DNA of 64,000 nucleotides from Theobroma cacao (taxonomy: Eukaryota; Streptophyta; Magnoliopsida; Malvales; Malvaceae), in NCBI RefSeq assembly GCF_000208745.1, contig NC_030851.1, positions 34,072,689-34,136,688 of the forward strand, given 5' to 3'. Position 1 is the stretch's first letter. Each line of letters starts with the position of its first letter. Shown one piece after another: positions 22,572-35,195 of the stretch. Below the pieces are notes generated by a model. The model saw only the letters and a program-made list of their open reading frames with translations, had not been told where the DNA came from and searched no databases. The position numbers and the translations under genes are program-made.

Positions 22572-23889
22572 TTAGAGCAATTCAATCTTATTCAAACAAT
22601 TAAAATTAATTAATTAACTAAAACTAATTAACTAAAATTAAAACCAATAAGAAAAAAAATTAAAATAATAATACTTTAGAAAATATCAAATCAAACAGGT
22701 TTAGGATTACAATATTCCTTACACTTCATCTAAATCTTACATCTTTTCTTTAACTTATTTCAACGGGTTGAATTGCTAACCTAGAGTCATCAATTATTTA
22801 TAATGGTCTTCCGACTCGTCTTATAAAAATATCTATTTTAATCAAAACACTATATCCCTATGTGAATCGAAATTAAAATAGACTCATTAAGTTCAGGCTC
22901 TAATCTAGCTACATATGGCCTATTGGTATATTCCTATCCTATACGCAAATCAATTAATATGATCATATGCTATCCTAATTTTAGTCTACTCTAAACTCTC
23001 TTTCCCAAGTTTGTTTAGATTCCTAAATCAATTTAATTGGTGGCCAAGCAATTAAAAGCATTAAGAACAAATTGGAATAAACAATTTAAATTCCATTGAA
23101 AATAAGTAAGACAGAGATTAAAAACTTAGACAATTGCAATCCTAGAAAAAGAAATTTAGTTACTCATAATCGCAAAATAAAATAACATTGTATAAAATTC
23201 AACCATTGAAAGTATCAAGAACGATAAAAGCTAAGGAACAAAACAAAACAATATTTGTCGTCTTGATCTCCAAGTTTCAACCTCAACTTCTAGTTTCTTG
23301 AATCTCCCAAAGGTTCTCTGGCTAATGTTGTTAAACATATCCTATTTATACTAATAAACTTAACTTAAAGTTCCTTAAGCTGACCTAGGATTTAATTGGG
23401 CTTAAAAGTATAATAAGAGGCCCAAAATTCAATTGTCAATCTTTACAAATTTATATTCTCGATATAGTACGTTTAGCTATTTTTCGACGTGATTTTCTCC
23501 ATCTTCAAGGCAGAACTGGGCAAAGTAATCTTCATAAAAATTGTAGCTCTGTCTCTTAGCTTTCCACTGATCCATGAATCACATCATTTGGAGTTCTGTA
23601 GCTCGAGACATGGCCAAAATACTGAAGCATATGCAAACAGATTCTGGATCTTTTAACATCTTACTTTCCAAAATTAAGCTCAATCACTTTTAATCCTACA
23701 AAAGAAATATAAAAACTAATAAATCATAACCAAATTAAAAGGAATAACATAAAATTAAAATAAATAACTTAAAAGTAACCTAATTATAAAAATAACTAAA
23801 AATAAGTAAATTATAATTAAAAATTGAGGACTTACTTAATATTTAATAATAAAATTGGAATAAAATAATTCTATAAAATAGAATTATCA
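22572..23889 (-). repeat. truncated single gypsy LTR inside the copia 5' LTR
   Basis: This matches the gypsy LTRs at 31440-32879 and 37902-39322 over nearly its whole length, with scattered substitutions and small indels (for example, it lacks a 13-bp piece tacatgtgagttc present in the other two). It ends in TTATCA at 23884-23889, followed by ACTAC, the same join as at 39322. Its left end, about 110 bp, is missing at the A-run junction at 22571/22572. No gypsy internal sequence adjoins it. Confidence 0.85.
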
Positions 23890-25125
23890 ACTACTCCCTA
23901 GACTTGAGACAACAGATAGTTTTGTATGTGGAGTACTATGCTTTGATTTCATCTTTATGGGTGCCTAATCAAGGATGCCAAAACAGGATGTTTTTGAGTA
24001 TAGTATGAAACATATGAAGGCAAATGAGTGGTCAAGATAGGAATCATCATCTCAAGTGATTCAAGGGAAAATATCTCATTAGTTCTTGATTGATATTAGC
24101 TTAAATCCTTGGCCAAGGTAATTAGGAGATTATGAAATGAGTTTCATAAGTCTCCATAAAGCTAATGATCTAATTGCAAGAACAAATATGGAGATTAATA
24201 AGAGTAGGCACTGCACTAAGCTCTTATCATCTTTGGGATATATGATGAGAGAATGAATTGCACTGAAAAACTGTACACTGAAAGGTTGTCAAAGAATCCT
24301 TTGACTCTCCTAATAATTGGGTGGTCATGATGCATTGCTAGATGCTAATCATGGTCTATGAAATTGAATTAGTTAATTTAAAATTGAATATTATTCATTT
24401 AAATTAATTAATTAATAATATTATAATTTAATTCCATTACCAACATGTTATGAACTTAATGGGTCACACACAAAGGCTGCAATTTGGATTAAATTGAGAG
24501 TGTGATGATTTAAGTTAGACTTAAAATCAAATTCTAGGTTTTAACTACTAAGGATCTAATTAAAAAAATTTAATTAGGTATTGGTTAAATATTATAATTT
24601 TATAATATTAAGGACTTATTTTGCAAATTTCAATAAGTTAAACCTAGATATAAATATCACATTATAGCCACTCTTTTTTTTGAAAGAGAAAAAAAAAAGA
24701 TTTTTCTCTTGAGTGCTGCCACTCTTGAGAAGTTTATTTTCTTTTGAAAACTTCTCCTTTGATTCTTTACTGGAAATCAAAGAAGAAAAGAGGACAAATC
24801 ATTGTCCACTTGCTAGCACAAGCCCGTGCCATAAAGCTCTCTCATTGAGAAGGATCCTTTGCAATCGTGTATGCATCATTGGAGGCCAAACGATTGAGTG
24901 ATTGGTATTCTTTCATACAAAAAGTGTTCACGTTTTGTCATAAAAAAGAATCCATTTAATTACGATATCATTTGGAAAGGTAAAACTTTTTTTGATTTTA
25001 TGTGATGCTTAACTTTGCATTAAACAACTAAGGTGATCCAAAAGTAAGAGGCATGAGTTTTATTTTATTTCATTTTTTTTTATTTATTCAGTTGCGTTGA
25101 TGCTCTAATCATGTCATTCCTAACA
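23890..25125 (+). repeat. right part of the copia 5' LTR
   Basis: It aligns with 39323-40564 throughout, from actactccctagacttgag to the terminal CA at 25124-25125. Differences are scattered point changes and small indels, roughly one in fifteen bases by eye. The CA end is followed after one base by the copia primer-binding site. Confidence 0.85.
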
Positions 25126-25126
25126 G

Positions 25127-25138
25127 TGGTATCAGAGC
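25127..25138 (+). promoter_or_regulatory. copia primer-binding site
   Basis: tggtatcagagc, the initiator-methionine tRNA type primer site used by most plant Ty1/copia elements, lies one base after the 5' LTR. Confidence 0.9.
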
Positions 25139-27699
25139 TTCTTTTGGCTCGTTTTAATACATAGGTATGTCTTATTATTGTTTAATTTCAATTTTGATTG
25201 GATGTGAGGTATTTGGAAGAGAGCAAATAAGTGTTAAATTTTGATTATGTTTTAAAGTAGTTTATCACATATTCGAGTTTTGATTTTTAATACTTATTTG
25301 TTTCGGCAACTAATTTTGTTTAAGTGTCTCAATTTTGCAGAACAATATGTGCATGAGATGCACAAAAGAGTTTGGCAAGAAAAGGATTCGAATACATGGA
25401 AAACAAGATGCGGTTTGGTGATAGAATTCGATTCTGTCTAGATTTGCATATGGATTGATTTTCAATTTTTAACAGGGGTCTAAAAGCCTCCAAAAATTCT
25501 GAAAAATTTGGAAGTAATCTGCATTGCAATTGTTTCAATATGATTAATTACCAGCTGAAAATGGTAAAGGAAAGGCTGTGAAATCATGGCTGAAACCATT
25601 GCTGCCAACAGTAGTTTTAGGTCACGATTTTGCTAAGAAAGTCATCTTCAAAGAGTCCTAAAATTGTGCAATTATTGTACCTTTTTGAATAAATTATGAA
25701 GTTTGAATATGTTCAAAAGATGCTTGGAAAGATCACTAAAATTAAGGGATTCAATCCCTTGATTTATGCCATCATAATGCCACATATGCAACCCAAAAAC
25801 TGCAGCTATGTACAGGATACATAGGCTGCGTTTTTTTGGGGTTTTGACCAGCTAAATCAAGTCCAAAAATTATGAAATTTTAATATGGAAAGGTTCCATA
25901 TGTTAGCTGACCATGGTTAAAATTTGGGAATTAAATTCCCTGATTTGATGCTGCATCAAGCCATAAAACTGTGACTGGTACACTGCTGCCAGAATATTGT
26001 AAAGTCATAGTTTTTGGGATTTTAGTGTCCATATTTGCAGCCTAAATTGGTGCAATTAAAAACTCTAATTTAATAAACAATATCTTATGGAAAAGTTCCA
26101 GAAAGATAAATTTTGATATATTTAAATTAGGGAATTTGATTCCTTAAAATAAGGATATCAGGATTTAATTAATCACATTCATAAATTTAGAAATTTGATT
26201 CCTACAAATATGGGAGTGTGATAAATATTGGCAAGATAAATATCATGAATTAATTTCCTTCTTTTAAGAAGTGAAATTTGAATAGGACAATTAAATATAA
26301 TTAAAGATAATGTTGTCTTAAATATTATATTTAAATTATCTAATGAGATTAGATAATTGAAGACACATAATCTTTAATTTAAAAGGATTAGTAAAAGTTT
26401 TTTAAAACGTTTAAAGATTACAAATTAAAAATGTTTTAATCTGTAATAATATTTTAATTCTAATCCTAATGAGGTTAGGAATGGATAATATTACTAATAC
26501 TGATTAGTAAAGACTTTCCATATATGGAAAATTGTTTACATACATGGAATTAAAAAATGAACTCGAAATTAGTTGTACACTAATTTCGGATGCCTCATAT
26601 GATTAACAATTAGAATAAGACATAGTTTTAATTTTATGTTCATCTGGATGGATGAATGTGGATGATTATGGACTAGGCCCAATATGATTGTGGATGTATG
26701 GTTAAATTGTATCATGGTATTTATTTATTAAATAGGGTCTGCGCACCCTGCCTTTCTCTTGATTTTCAGGGATTGTAAAATTTTTTTCTCACTTGACTCC
26801 CCTCAGATGTACCACGAGGTTTTTTTACTAAAATGTAATTAGTTACATATAAGTGTAGAATTAGGATTAGTTTAGGAGTTATTTTACAATTCGAAGATGA
26901 AGACCTAAAGGCGCCATGAAGATACAAAGAGGAAGATTACAATATATTGTATGTTATCCCCTAGGTTTGACCAAGCTAATTTCCTTCGATGGCTCAAGGA
27001 AATTAGTATAGATAAAGTCTATAATCATCCAAAGTAGTATGCATGAGATAGATTTATTTATGCAATTAATAAATGCTATGCATGCAAAGATAAGACCTTA
27101 ACTAAGTTAAAAATAAGAAAATCCCTCGGTAAATACTGAGTCACATGTCACGCATGATTAAGTTGCCTTCCACCATATAGCAAGATAACCTAGCTGATCT
27201 TTTAATCGGAGACTTGTTGAGCACACTTAAGGTTACACTTTTACATGAATATGTTTAAGCTATTGGTGGGTCTTACTCAACTAGTTGTATAAAATTCAGA
27301 TGTTTAGAAACTTGATTATTATGGAAACTAGAGGCAATGGCTAGGCAAAACATAAATGATATGTTTAGGCAATGTGTTGTCACCTAGCTGATCTAGGAGT
27401 TGTATAGAGATAAAATTGGTAAGCTCAGTTACTTACCTAATCCAGCTATCATGGCTTGTTGAGCACACTCAAGGTCATGATTAGAATGGATAAGGATCTT
27501 AACCCACAAAGAGAATCCTTGTAGAGATCTCTCGAGGTGATATGGAGGGTTATCTTGAAGAAAATAATGGGAGCAATCAATTTACGATTTACTATCTCAT
27601 CTGAATTGATTATAATACATGATCACTCATAAACATTCTTTAAATGTCTAAGTTGTTAGAATGCGAATACACATTACTTTGCGCAGCATACTTGATGTC
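25139..27699 (+). other. copia leader region without a detectable gag
   Basis: About 2.5 kb between the primer site and the first pol similarity. I see no gag (UBN2) or zinc-knuckle remnant in any plus frame. A local repeat is present: an acctagctgatct segment and a gagcacactNaaggt segment each occur twice, near 27190-27235 and 27390-27475. The gag is either deleted or too decayed to see. Confidence 0.55.
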
Positions 27700-30600
27700 A
27701 TGATGAAATTAGGGCCAAAATGTTTGGATTAGTGTATCAAGTTCAAAAATGTTCTCAAATATCTATTTAGAATAGATGTCATTAAGGAAGAAATCCTTGC
27801 CTTCTTGACAAGGTCAAAGAATAAGAAACTTGTAGAAGTTTCACCTTTGACCATGTATATGATTGAAGTAAATCTGTCTATTATTGTTCGATCATCATGG
27901 GTATTAGATACTAGAAGTGGGTCACACTTATGTAATGACATGAAGGTGCTGGAAAAGAGTAGAATATTAACAAAGGGAGAGGTGGTCCTAAGAGTAGGAA
28001 ATGGAGCAAAGGTTGTTGCAACGGCTATGGGGATAGTTACTATACCTTTACCTTCTGGGTTGATCTTGGAATTAAGAGACTGCTACTATGTTCCTTCCAT
28101 ATCTCGAAATATCATATATGTGTCATACTTGGCAATATATGATGATATTGAATTTTGCATTAAGGGTAATTGTTGTTCTTTCTCGAAGGGAGAGATGCAT
28201 TATGGTGCAGGGACACATTCGAACAGTCTCTATATTCTTGATCCCAGGAGACCCATATTTAATATAGAGGTCAAGAAAGCAAAGAAAGATGATCCAAAAC
28301 TATCTTACATCTAGCACTGTAGGCTTGGACACATAAGTGAGACTTGCTTAACCAAATTACACAAATAAGGTTATATCGATCCATTTAATTATGAATCTTA
28401 TAGAACATGTGAGTGTTGTCTCCTTGGTAAGATGACCAAGTCGCCTTTCACCAAGAAGGGTGAACGAGCTGAGGTGTTACTAGGACTTGTACATTCAGAT
28501 GTATGTGGTCCTATGAATACTAGTGCTAGAAGAGGATACTCTTACTTCATCATCTTCACAGATGACCATTCTCGCTATGGTTATGTATATTTGATGAAAT
28601 ATAAATCCGAATCCTTTGACAAGTTCAAAGAATACATAGCGAAGGTTGAGAAACAAACTGAGAAAAGTATTCTCACTCTTAGATCTGATCGAGGAGGAGA
28701 ATATCTTAGCCAAGAGTTTTAGGATTATTTGAAAGAGAATGGGATTCTCACACAATAGACTCCTCCAAGGACTCCACATCACAATGGGGTGTTTGAGAGA
28801 AGGAATCAAACATTATTAGACATGGTTCAATCCATGATGAGTCGTGTAGATCTTCCTATATCTTTCTGGGGATATGCCCTAGAAACTGCTGCGCGCATAC
28901 TGAACCAGGTTCTTACCAAATCAGTTGATAAGACACCATATGAGATATAGAGTGGGAAAAGGCCTAACTTGTCTTATGCTAGGATTTGGGGATGTACTGC
29001 TTATGTGAAGTGTATAATGTCTGATAAGCTAGAAGCGAGATCAGACAAATGTAAATTTGTGGAATATCCTAAAGAAACACACGGATACTATTTTTATAAT
29101 CCCATTGAGCAAAAGGTGTTTGTCTCAAGGCATGTCACTTTCCTTGAGAAAGAGTTCTTAAATGAAAGGGCTAGTGGGAGTAAAGTTGTACTTGAAGAAG
29201 TTCGAGACCCACAAATTAACATTCCATTAGAACTTGAGCTTGAAATTGTGACATCTAATGTACAACCACAATCTCAAGAGGCACAACCACTCAAAAGATC
29301 TAGTAGAATACGTCAAGCTCCAAAGAGATATGGATTTCTCTTGGAAAGGGACGCATTGCCCATAAATGATGAGCCTACAACTTACGAGGAGGCGATGTTG
29401 GACATCGATTATGAGAAATGGCTAGAAGCCATGAAATCTGAAATGGATGCCATGGATACCAACAAAGTATGGACTTTGGTGGATTCACCTGAATGGATAA
29501 AACCCATTGGGTGCAAGTGGGTCTTTAAGAGAAAGATTGATGTAGATGGCAATGTGTAAACCTTTAAAGCTAGACTGATAGCAAAAGGTTACAAACAAAG
29601 ACAAGGTATTGACTTTGAAGAAACATTTTCACTAGTTGCTATGCTTAAATCCATTAGGATTTTGCTTGCAATTGCTGCATACCATGATTATGAAATATGG
29701 CAAATGGATGTAAAAACTGCATTCCTTAATGGAAACTTGCGAGAGGAAGTGTACATGACACAACCTAAAGGTTTTATATCCAATGCTAATGCTAATAAGG
29801 TGTGCAAGCTTCAAAAGTCCATTTATGGACTTAAGCAAGCTTCTTAGAGTTGGAACATCTGTTTTGATGAAGCTGTAAAAGGGTTTGACTTCATAAAAAA
29901 TGAGGATAAACCATGTGTCTATAAAAGGTTTAGTGGGAGTGCCATAATTTTCCTAGTGTTATATGTTGATGACATATTGCTCATAGGAAATGATATACCA
30001 TTGCTACAATCTACAAAGATTTGGCTGTCCAAACAATTCTCCATGAAGGATTTGGGAGAAGCAACTTACATTCTAAGAATAAAGATCTATAGAGGTAGAT
30101 CTAAAAGGTTGCTAGGTCTTTCCCAATCCATATACATAGACAAGGTGCTAAAGAGGTTTAGCATGATGAAGTCCAATAAGGGACACTTGCTTATGTCACA
30201 AGGCATCTATCTCTCCAAAGAATCAAGAAGAGAGAGATCGCATGGATAAGATCCTATATGCTTCATCAATAGGATCTATCATGTATACGATGTTTTGCAC
30301 TAGACCGGATGTATCTTATGCTTTAAGTGTCACGAGTAGATACCAAGCTAATCTTGGTGAAAGTCACTAGATAGTTGTGAAAAACATCTTGAAGTACTTA
30401 CGAAGAACTAAGGATGTATTTCTGGTTTATAAAGGAAATGAACTCCAAGTTAGGGGTTATATGGATGCAAGCTTTCAAACTGACAAAGATGATAGCAAGT
30501 CGCAAAGTGGATATGTATTCACACTCAATGGAGGTGCTGTGAGTTGGATTAAGAAGTGAGTTCCAAACAAGAGACAACTGCAAATTCTACAATCGAGGCC

Positions 30601-30945
30601 GAATACATCTTTGGGTCTGAGGTAGTGAAAGAGGCAATTTGGATTAAGAACATTACTAAACTAGATGTGATTCCTAGCATTATTGATCCAATACCTTTGT
30701 AATGTGATAACAATGGAGCCATTGCACAAGCAAAGGAACCAAGGTCTGATTAGAAATCCAAACATGTATTACGACGTTACCATGTGATCAGAGAGATCAT
30801 TAGAAGAGGAGACATTTGTATAGAGCGTATACCCACTGTGGATAATATTGTTGATCCTTTCACTAAAGCACTGTCCCAACAAAAGCATAATCATCATGTT
30901 GAGAACATTGGTATTAGATACATAGGTGATTGGCTTTAGTGCTAG
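27700..30945 (+). pseudogene. copia pol: protease, integrase, RT, RNase H remnant
   Basis: One plus frame from about 27700 to 30249 holds protease (WVLDTRSGSHLC near 27898; the catalytic DTG reads DTR), and GAG-pre-integrase and integrase (CHRLGH-like near 28316, LVHSDVCGPM near 28487, RSDRGGEY near 28681). Reverse transcriptase follows (WLEAMKSEMDAM near 29420, [11 protein letters not shown] near 29702, YVDDILLIGND near 29962). It is cut by stops near 28312, 28366, 28720, 28756, 28948, 29557, 29845 and 30247 but by no frameshift. RNase H then continues in other frames (30250-30930, with DASFQTD near 30466 and NIVDPFTKALS near 30846), so at least two frameshifts are present. The YVDD motif survives; the protein cannot be made. 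Confidence 0.88.
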
Positions 30946-30953
30946 TGGGAGAT
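30944..30953 (+). promoter_or_regulatory. copia polypurine tract
   Basis: agtgggagat directly before the TG start of the 3' LTR at 30954. This is the standard form for plant copia elements. Confidence 0.8.
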
Positions 30954-31439
30954 TGCTAATATAAGCCCTTCAAGCCAATCTGTGGTTGTATGGGAACTGC
31001 AATTTTGAGATATTCATGTATGACATTTTATTATTCATAATAACATTAAGGTAGTTCTTTATCCATAAGTTTGTCATTTAATTACTTTTTGTACTTATGC
31101 AGATAAAGCCCATGGAACTATATATGCCTTGCAAAGGAATTATATTGGGATATAATTATGAGATCCTTATGCATTAAAGTATTGTTCTTAAAAGTTCCTG
31201 ATCATTGTATTATTGAAACAGGGTATCAATAATGCTCAAAGATTGGCACATGTTATGTTCCTTACTTGTGAAGTAAGTAATCGTTTTCATAGGTTGAAGT
31301 ATAGAGATACTCGAAACTAGCATGTGGGTGTTTGCCATGGGATAGCGAGTTCATTGAACATGACCCGCCATGAGAAGTGCATTTGGTATTTCACTCAAGT
31401 GTCTATGCAATACTTCTCATGTGTCAATTCTGTAACTAC
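30954..31439 (+). repeat. left part of the copia 3' LTR
   Basis: Begins tgctaatataagccc after the polypurine tract and runs to the gypsy insertion. Its last five bases ACTAC (31435-31439) are duplicated at 39323-39327. No matching left part exists at the 5' LTR, which is truncated. Confidence 0.8.
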
Positions 31440-32879
31440 TGTTAGTTAAAATCCTACTATGCAAGTATACGTATCGAATAGATAATATATTAACAAGCAG
31501 GTATCGATCCCACAGGGAATTGCTCTAAAACTTTACTAATTACTAAAATTAGAATAATTCAATCTTATTCAAAAAATTAAAATTAATTAATTAACTAAAA
31601 CTAATTAACTAAAATTAAAATCAATAAGAAAAAAAATTAAAATAAAAATACTTTAGAAAATATCAAATCAAACAGGCCTAGGATTACAATATCCCTCATA
31701 CTTCATCTAAATCTTACCTCTCTTCCTTAACTTATTTTAAGGGATTGAATTGCTAACCTAGAGTCCTCAATTATTTATAAGGGTCTCCCGACTTGTCCTA
31801 TAAAAATATCTATTTTAATCAAAACACTATATCCCTATGTGAATTGAAATTAAAACAGACTCATTAAGTTCAAGCTCTAATCTGGCTACATATGGCCTAT
31901 TGGTATATCCCTATCCTATACACAAATCAATTAATATAATCATATGCTATCCCAATTTTAGTCTACTCTAAACTCCCTTTCCCAAGTTTGTTTAGGTTCC
32001 TCAATCAATTTAATTGGTGGCCAAGCAATTAAAAGCATTAAAAACAAATTGGAATAAACAATTCAAATCTCATTGAAAATAAGTAAGACAAAGATTAAAG
32101 ACTTAGACTACATGTGAGTTCAATTGCAATCCTAGAAAAAGAAATTTAGCTACTCATAATCGCAAAATAAAATAACGTTGTATAAAATTCAACCATTGAA
32201 AGTATCATGAACGATAGAAGCTAAGGAATAAAATAAAATAATATTTGTCGTCTTGATCTCCAAGTTTCAGCCTTAACTTCTAATTTCTTGAATCTCCCAA
32301 AGGTTCTCTAGCTAATGTTGTTAAACATATCCTATTTATACTAATAAACTTAACCTAAAGTTCCTTAAGCTGACCTAGGGTTTAATTGGGCTTAAAAGTA
32401 TAATAAGAGGCCCAAAATTCAATTGTCAATCTTTACAAATTTCCATTCCCAACACAGTACGTCTAGCTATTTTCCGATATAATTTTCTCTATTTTCGAAG
32501 CAGAACTAGGAAAAGCAATCTTCATGAAAGTTGTAGCTCTGTCTCTTAGCTTTCCACTGATCTATGAATCTCATTATTTGGAGTCTTGTAGCTCGAGATA
32601 TAGCCAAAATACAGAAGCATATGCAAGTAGATTCTAGGTCTTTTAACATCTTACTTTTCAAAATTAAGCCCAATCACTTTTAATCCTACAAAAGAAATAT
32701 AAAAACTAATAAATCATAACCAAATTAAAAGGAATAATATAAAATTAAAATAACTAATTTAAAAGTAACCTAATTATAAAAACAACTAAAAATAAGTAAA
32801 TTATAATTAAAAATTGAGGACTTAGTTAATATTTAATAATAATATTAGAATAAAATAATTCTATAAAATATAATTATCA
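31440..32879 (-). repeat. gypsy 3' LTR
   Basis: 1440 bp. Reads TGTTAGTTAAAATCC at the low-coordinate end and ATTATCA at 32873-32879. It is the 3' LTR in element orientation because the polypurine tract adjoins it at 32880-32895. Confidence 0.9.
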
Positions 32880-32895
32880 CACTCCCAAACTTAAG
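32880..32895 (-). promoter_or_regulatory. gypsy polypurine-type tract
   Basis: On the minus strand it reads cttaagtttgggagtg, directly before the TG of the 3' LTR. A similar tract (aagtttgggggt type) recurs in the non-coding region near 33370-33390, 33450 and 34110, as often seen in such elements. Confidence 0.7.
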
Positions 32896-34778
32896 ATTTT
32901 GCTAGTCCTCGAGCAAAAGAAAATTACAAAAAAATAATAAACATAAAAAATTTTTGAACAAGAGATAGAAGTACCAAATCATGATTTCTCAATTTTTTTT
33001 CTTAGAAATTAACTACAATTCCAACATAAGGTAACATATAACTAATCCTTAAATTCATGCATCAATTTAAGTGAAAACTTATTTTTCGAATGGACTTCTG
33101 TCTGTGTGAATGCTTTCTTACAAAGAATATCATGCAATTTGGATTAGTTTATGCCAATTCTAAGCATAGATTAGTACTATAATCCCATAGGTTTGCTTTT
33201 CATCTCTCTCTTCTCTAATGTAGAGTAACACTTATTCAAGGATCAATAGGTCTTTATCAAGCTTGTAATGTAAGGCTAAGGTGAAGGTATGATAAAGGAT
33301 ATATTTAGGCTCAAATTCACCCTAAGCACTTAATCAATCTAGGACACATAAAAAGCTCAAATTTTTTTTATATGACACCCCCAAACTTGAAGTAAACTTT
33401 CCTTTGTACATAACACTTTTTTTCTTTCTTCATCTTTTTATTTTTTTTAACCCCCAAACTTATTTTTTGATAATTATAAACTAGGGATAATTTTGCTAAC
33501 AACCATCACTTCTTTTTATTTTTTCACACCTTTCTCCTTCAATTTATCTTTAAGCTCAAACCGTTCTTTAGAAAGATTAAAATACTTAGAGGGTGAAAGG
33601 TTCAAATTGCTGGAATTAAATAAAAAGGCCAAGGCTAATATAACTGTGTAATTACAAAGAAAAGGTAAATTAGGCTCAAAAAGGGTGACTAAGGATAAAT
33701 ATAATAAGGTAGGCTAAAAAAGGCTCAAACGGTCCAAAGATGGCCTAAATCACTTCTTATCCTAAGTGTTATCTAAGATTTCGCCTCGAGAGAAAATCTA
33801 GCAAATTCTAGAATTCTTGACTTCACTATACTTTTTCATCAACATAAACTTTCTCTAATCGCATAAAAATTCTAAGTAAAAGAGTATAGTGCTCAATTTG
33901 TTGGAAGTCACATTCTAAAATAAAGCTAACACAAGAATATCACATAAAATTAAATCATAACTATATGCTTCCCAAAAGCTAAGAATCAAAAGATAATATC
34001 ATCTTGGGATTGGGAAAATCATGGATGAGGTGCAACTATCTCAACTTTTTTTAAAAAAAAAACACAACAAAACATGCGAAATATAAATAAAACATGCAAG
34101 ATATAACTACTCCCCCAAACTTAGAATGAACATTGACCTTAATGTGATAAAAGAAAATAAAAGAAAAAGGACAAGAATACTCCCCTACTCTGAAGCTGCA
34201 GTCTGCATGTCCTCCGCATGGCCTCCACCCATCATCAACTCTCAGCAACAAAGCATTCATCAATTAGATATGTAGCAAACGAAAAGTTCATGAATCCATT
34301 ATATGGGTAACAAGAAATTGGCACTAATCTTCAAAATTTTCGACACTCTAAGCATTAATCATGAGGAAGTCTGAAAAACTCATTAACAAACATGCACAAT
34401 TGATTCATTCAAGGTTAAAAAATTATAAAGTTTGCCATTAACACAAACCTCATCCTTTCTTTACACAAAATAATTGAAAACCAAGTGTTTGAAGGAGTAC
34501 TAACCTTAGGAGTGCAGGATTTCAAAAAATAAAAATAAAAATAAAAAAAATCCAAGTAAAAAGAAAATGCAAAAATTTGGAGTGAAAAAGAGAAGACAAA
34601 GGAAGGCAAGAGATTGGCAAGAAGAGGAATAATGGGAGTAGGGATGGTAGTTGAAGAAGAAGAAGAGTGACAAAAGAAGAAAAGAAAAAGAAAAAGAAAA
34701 TATAAATAAAAAAATAAAAAAAAATATTTTAAAAGGTCGCAGCGCATAATATTTTTTCACCCGAAGCTTTACGCTTCT

Positions 34779-34866
34779 GGTTTGAGTGCCTCGCTCTCAA
34801 GGTTGAGCGCCGCGGCTCTCAGGGTTGAGCGTCGCGGCTCTTAGGGTTGAGCGCCGCGGCGTTCAA
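34779..34866. repeat. four tandem 22-bp GC-rich units
   Basis: Units 34779-34800, 34801-34822, 34823-34844 and 34845-34866 follow the pattern ggttgagcgccgcggctctc plus two bases, with few changes. The block stands out in an otherwise AT-rich element. Confidence 0.9.
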
Positions 34867-34884
34867 CTTTTCTGCCAATCTTTT

Positions 34885-35030
34885 CTTTGTTTAGCACCAC
34901 GACTCTCCCTTTAAGGGCCACGGTGTTGAAACATTCTGTTTCAGCGACTATTTGTTGCTTCGTCTAGCATCGCGGCTCTCGCTTTGAGGGCTGCGGTGCT
35001 GAAACATTCTGTTTCATGCTGCAACGCTGA
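34885..35030. repeat. two related GC-rich foldback units
   Basis: Two copies about 73 bp apart each end in acattctgtttca (34931-34943 and 35004-35016). Each contains a GC-rich inverted segment around a cttt loop, for example gcatcgcggctctc and gagggctgcggtgc (34967-34999). The core resembles the 22-bp units just upstream. Confidence 0.75.
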
Positions 35031-35195
35031 TTTTTTTTTTTTACTTGCAAAAGGAACCATAAAAAAAATTAGTAAATCAAAAGAAATAAATTCTAACTAA
35101 ACTAAAGAAATTAAATAAAATAAAAGTTAAAATAAGTAAAGTTTAGAAACTTGGGTTGCCTCCTAAGAAGCGCTCGTTTATAGTCACTAGCTTGA

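Larger units (their letters stand above)
32896..35195 (-). other. non-coding 3' region of the gypsy element
   Basis: AT-rich, without a coding frame that shows an env-like or pol domain. Includes the purine-rich block 34500-34730 (plus) and the GC-rich repeat block 34779-35030. Confidence 0.6.

Noticed and set aside
34415..34760. Minus-strand open frames rich in Phe and Ser
   Set aside because: Caused by a purine-rich low-complexity stretch in the non-coding part of the gypsy element.
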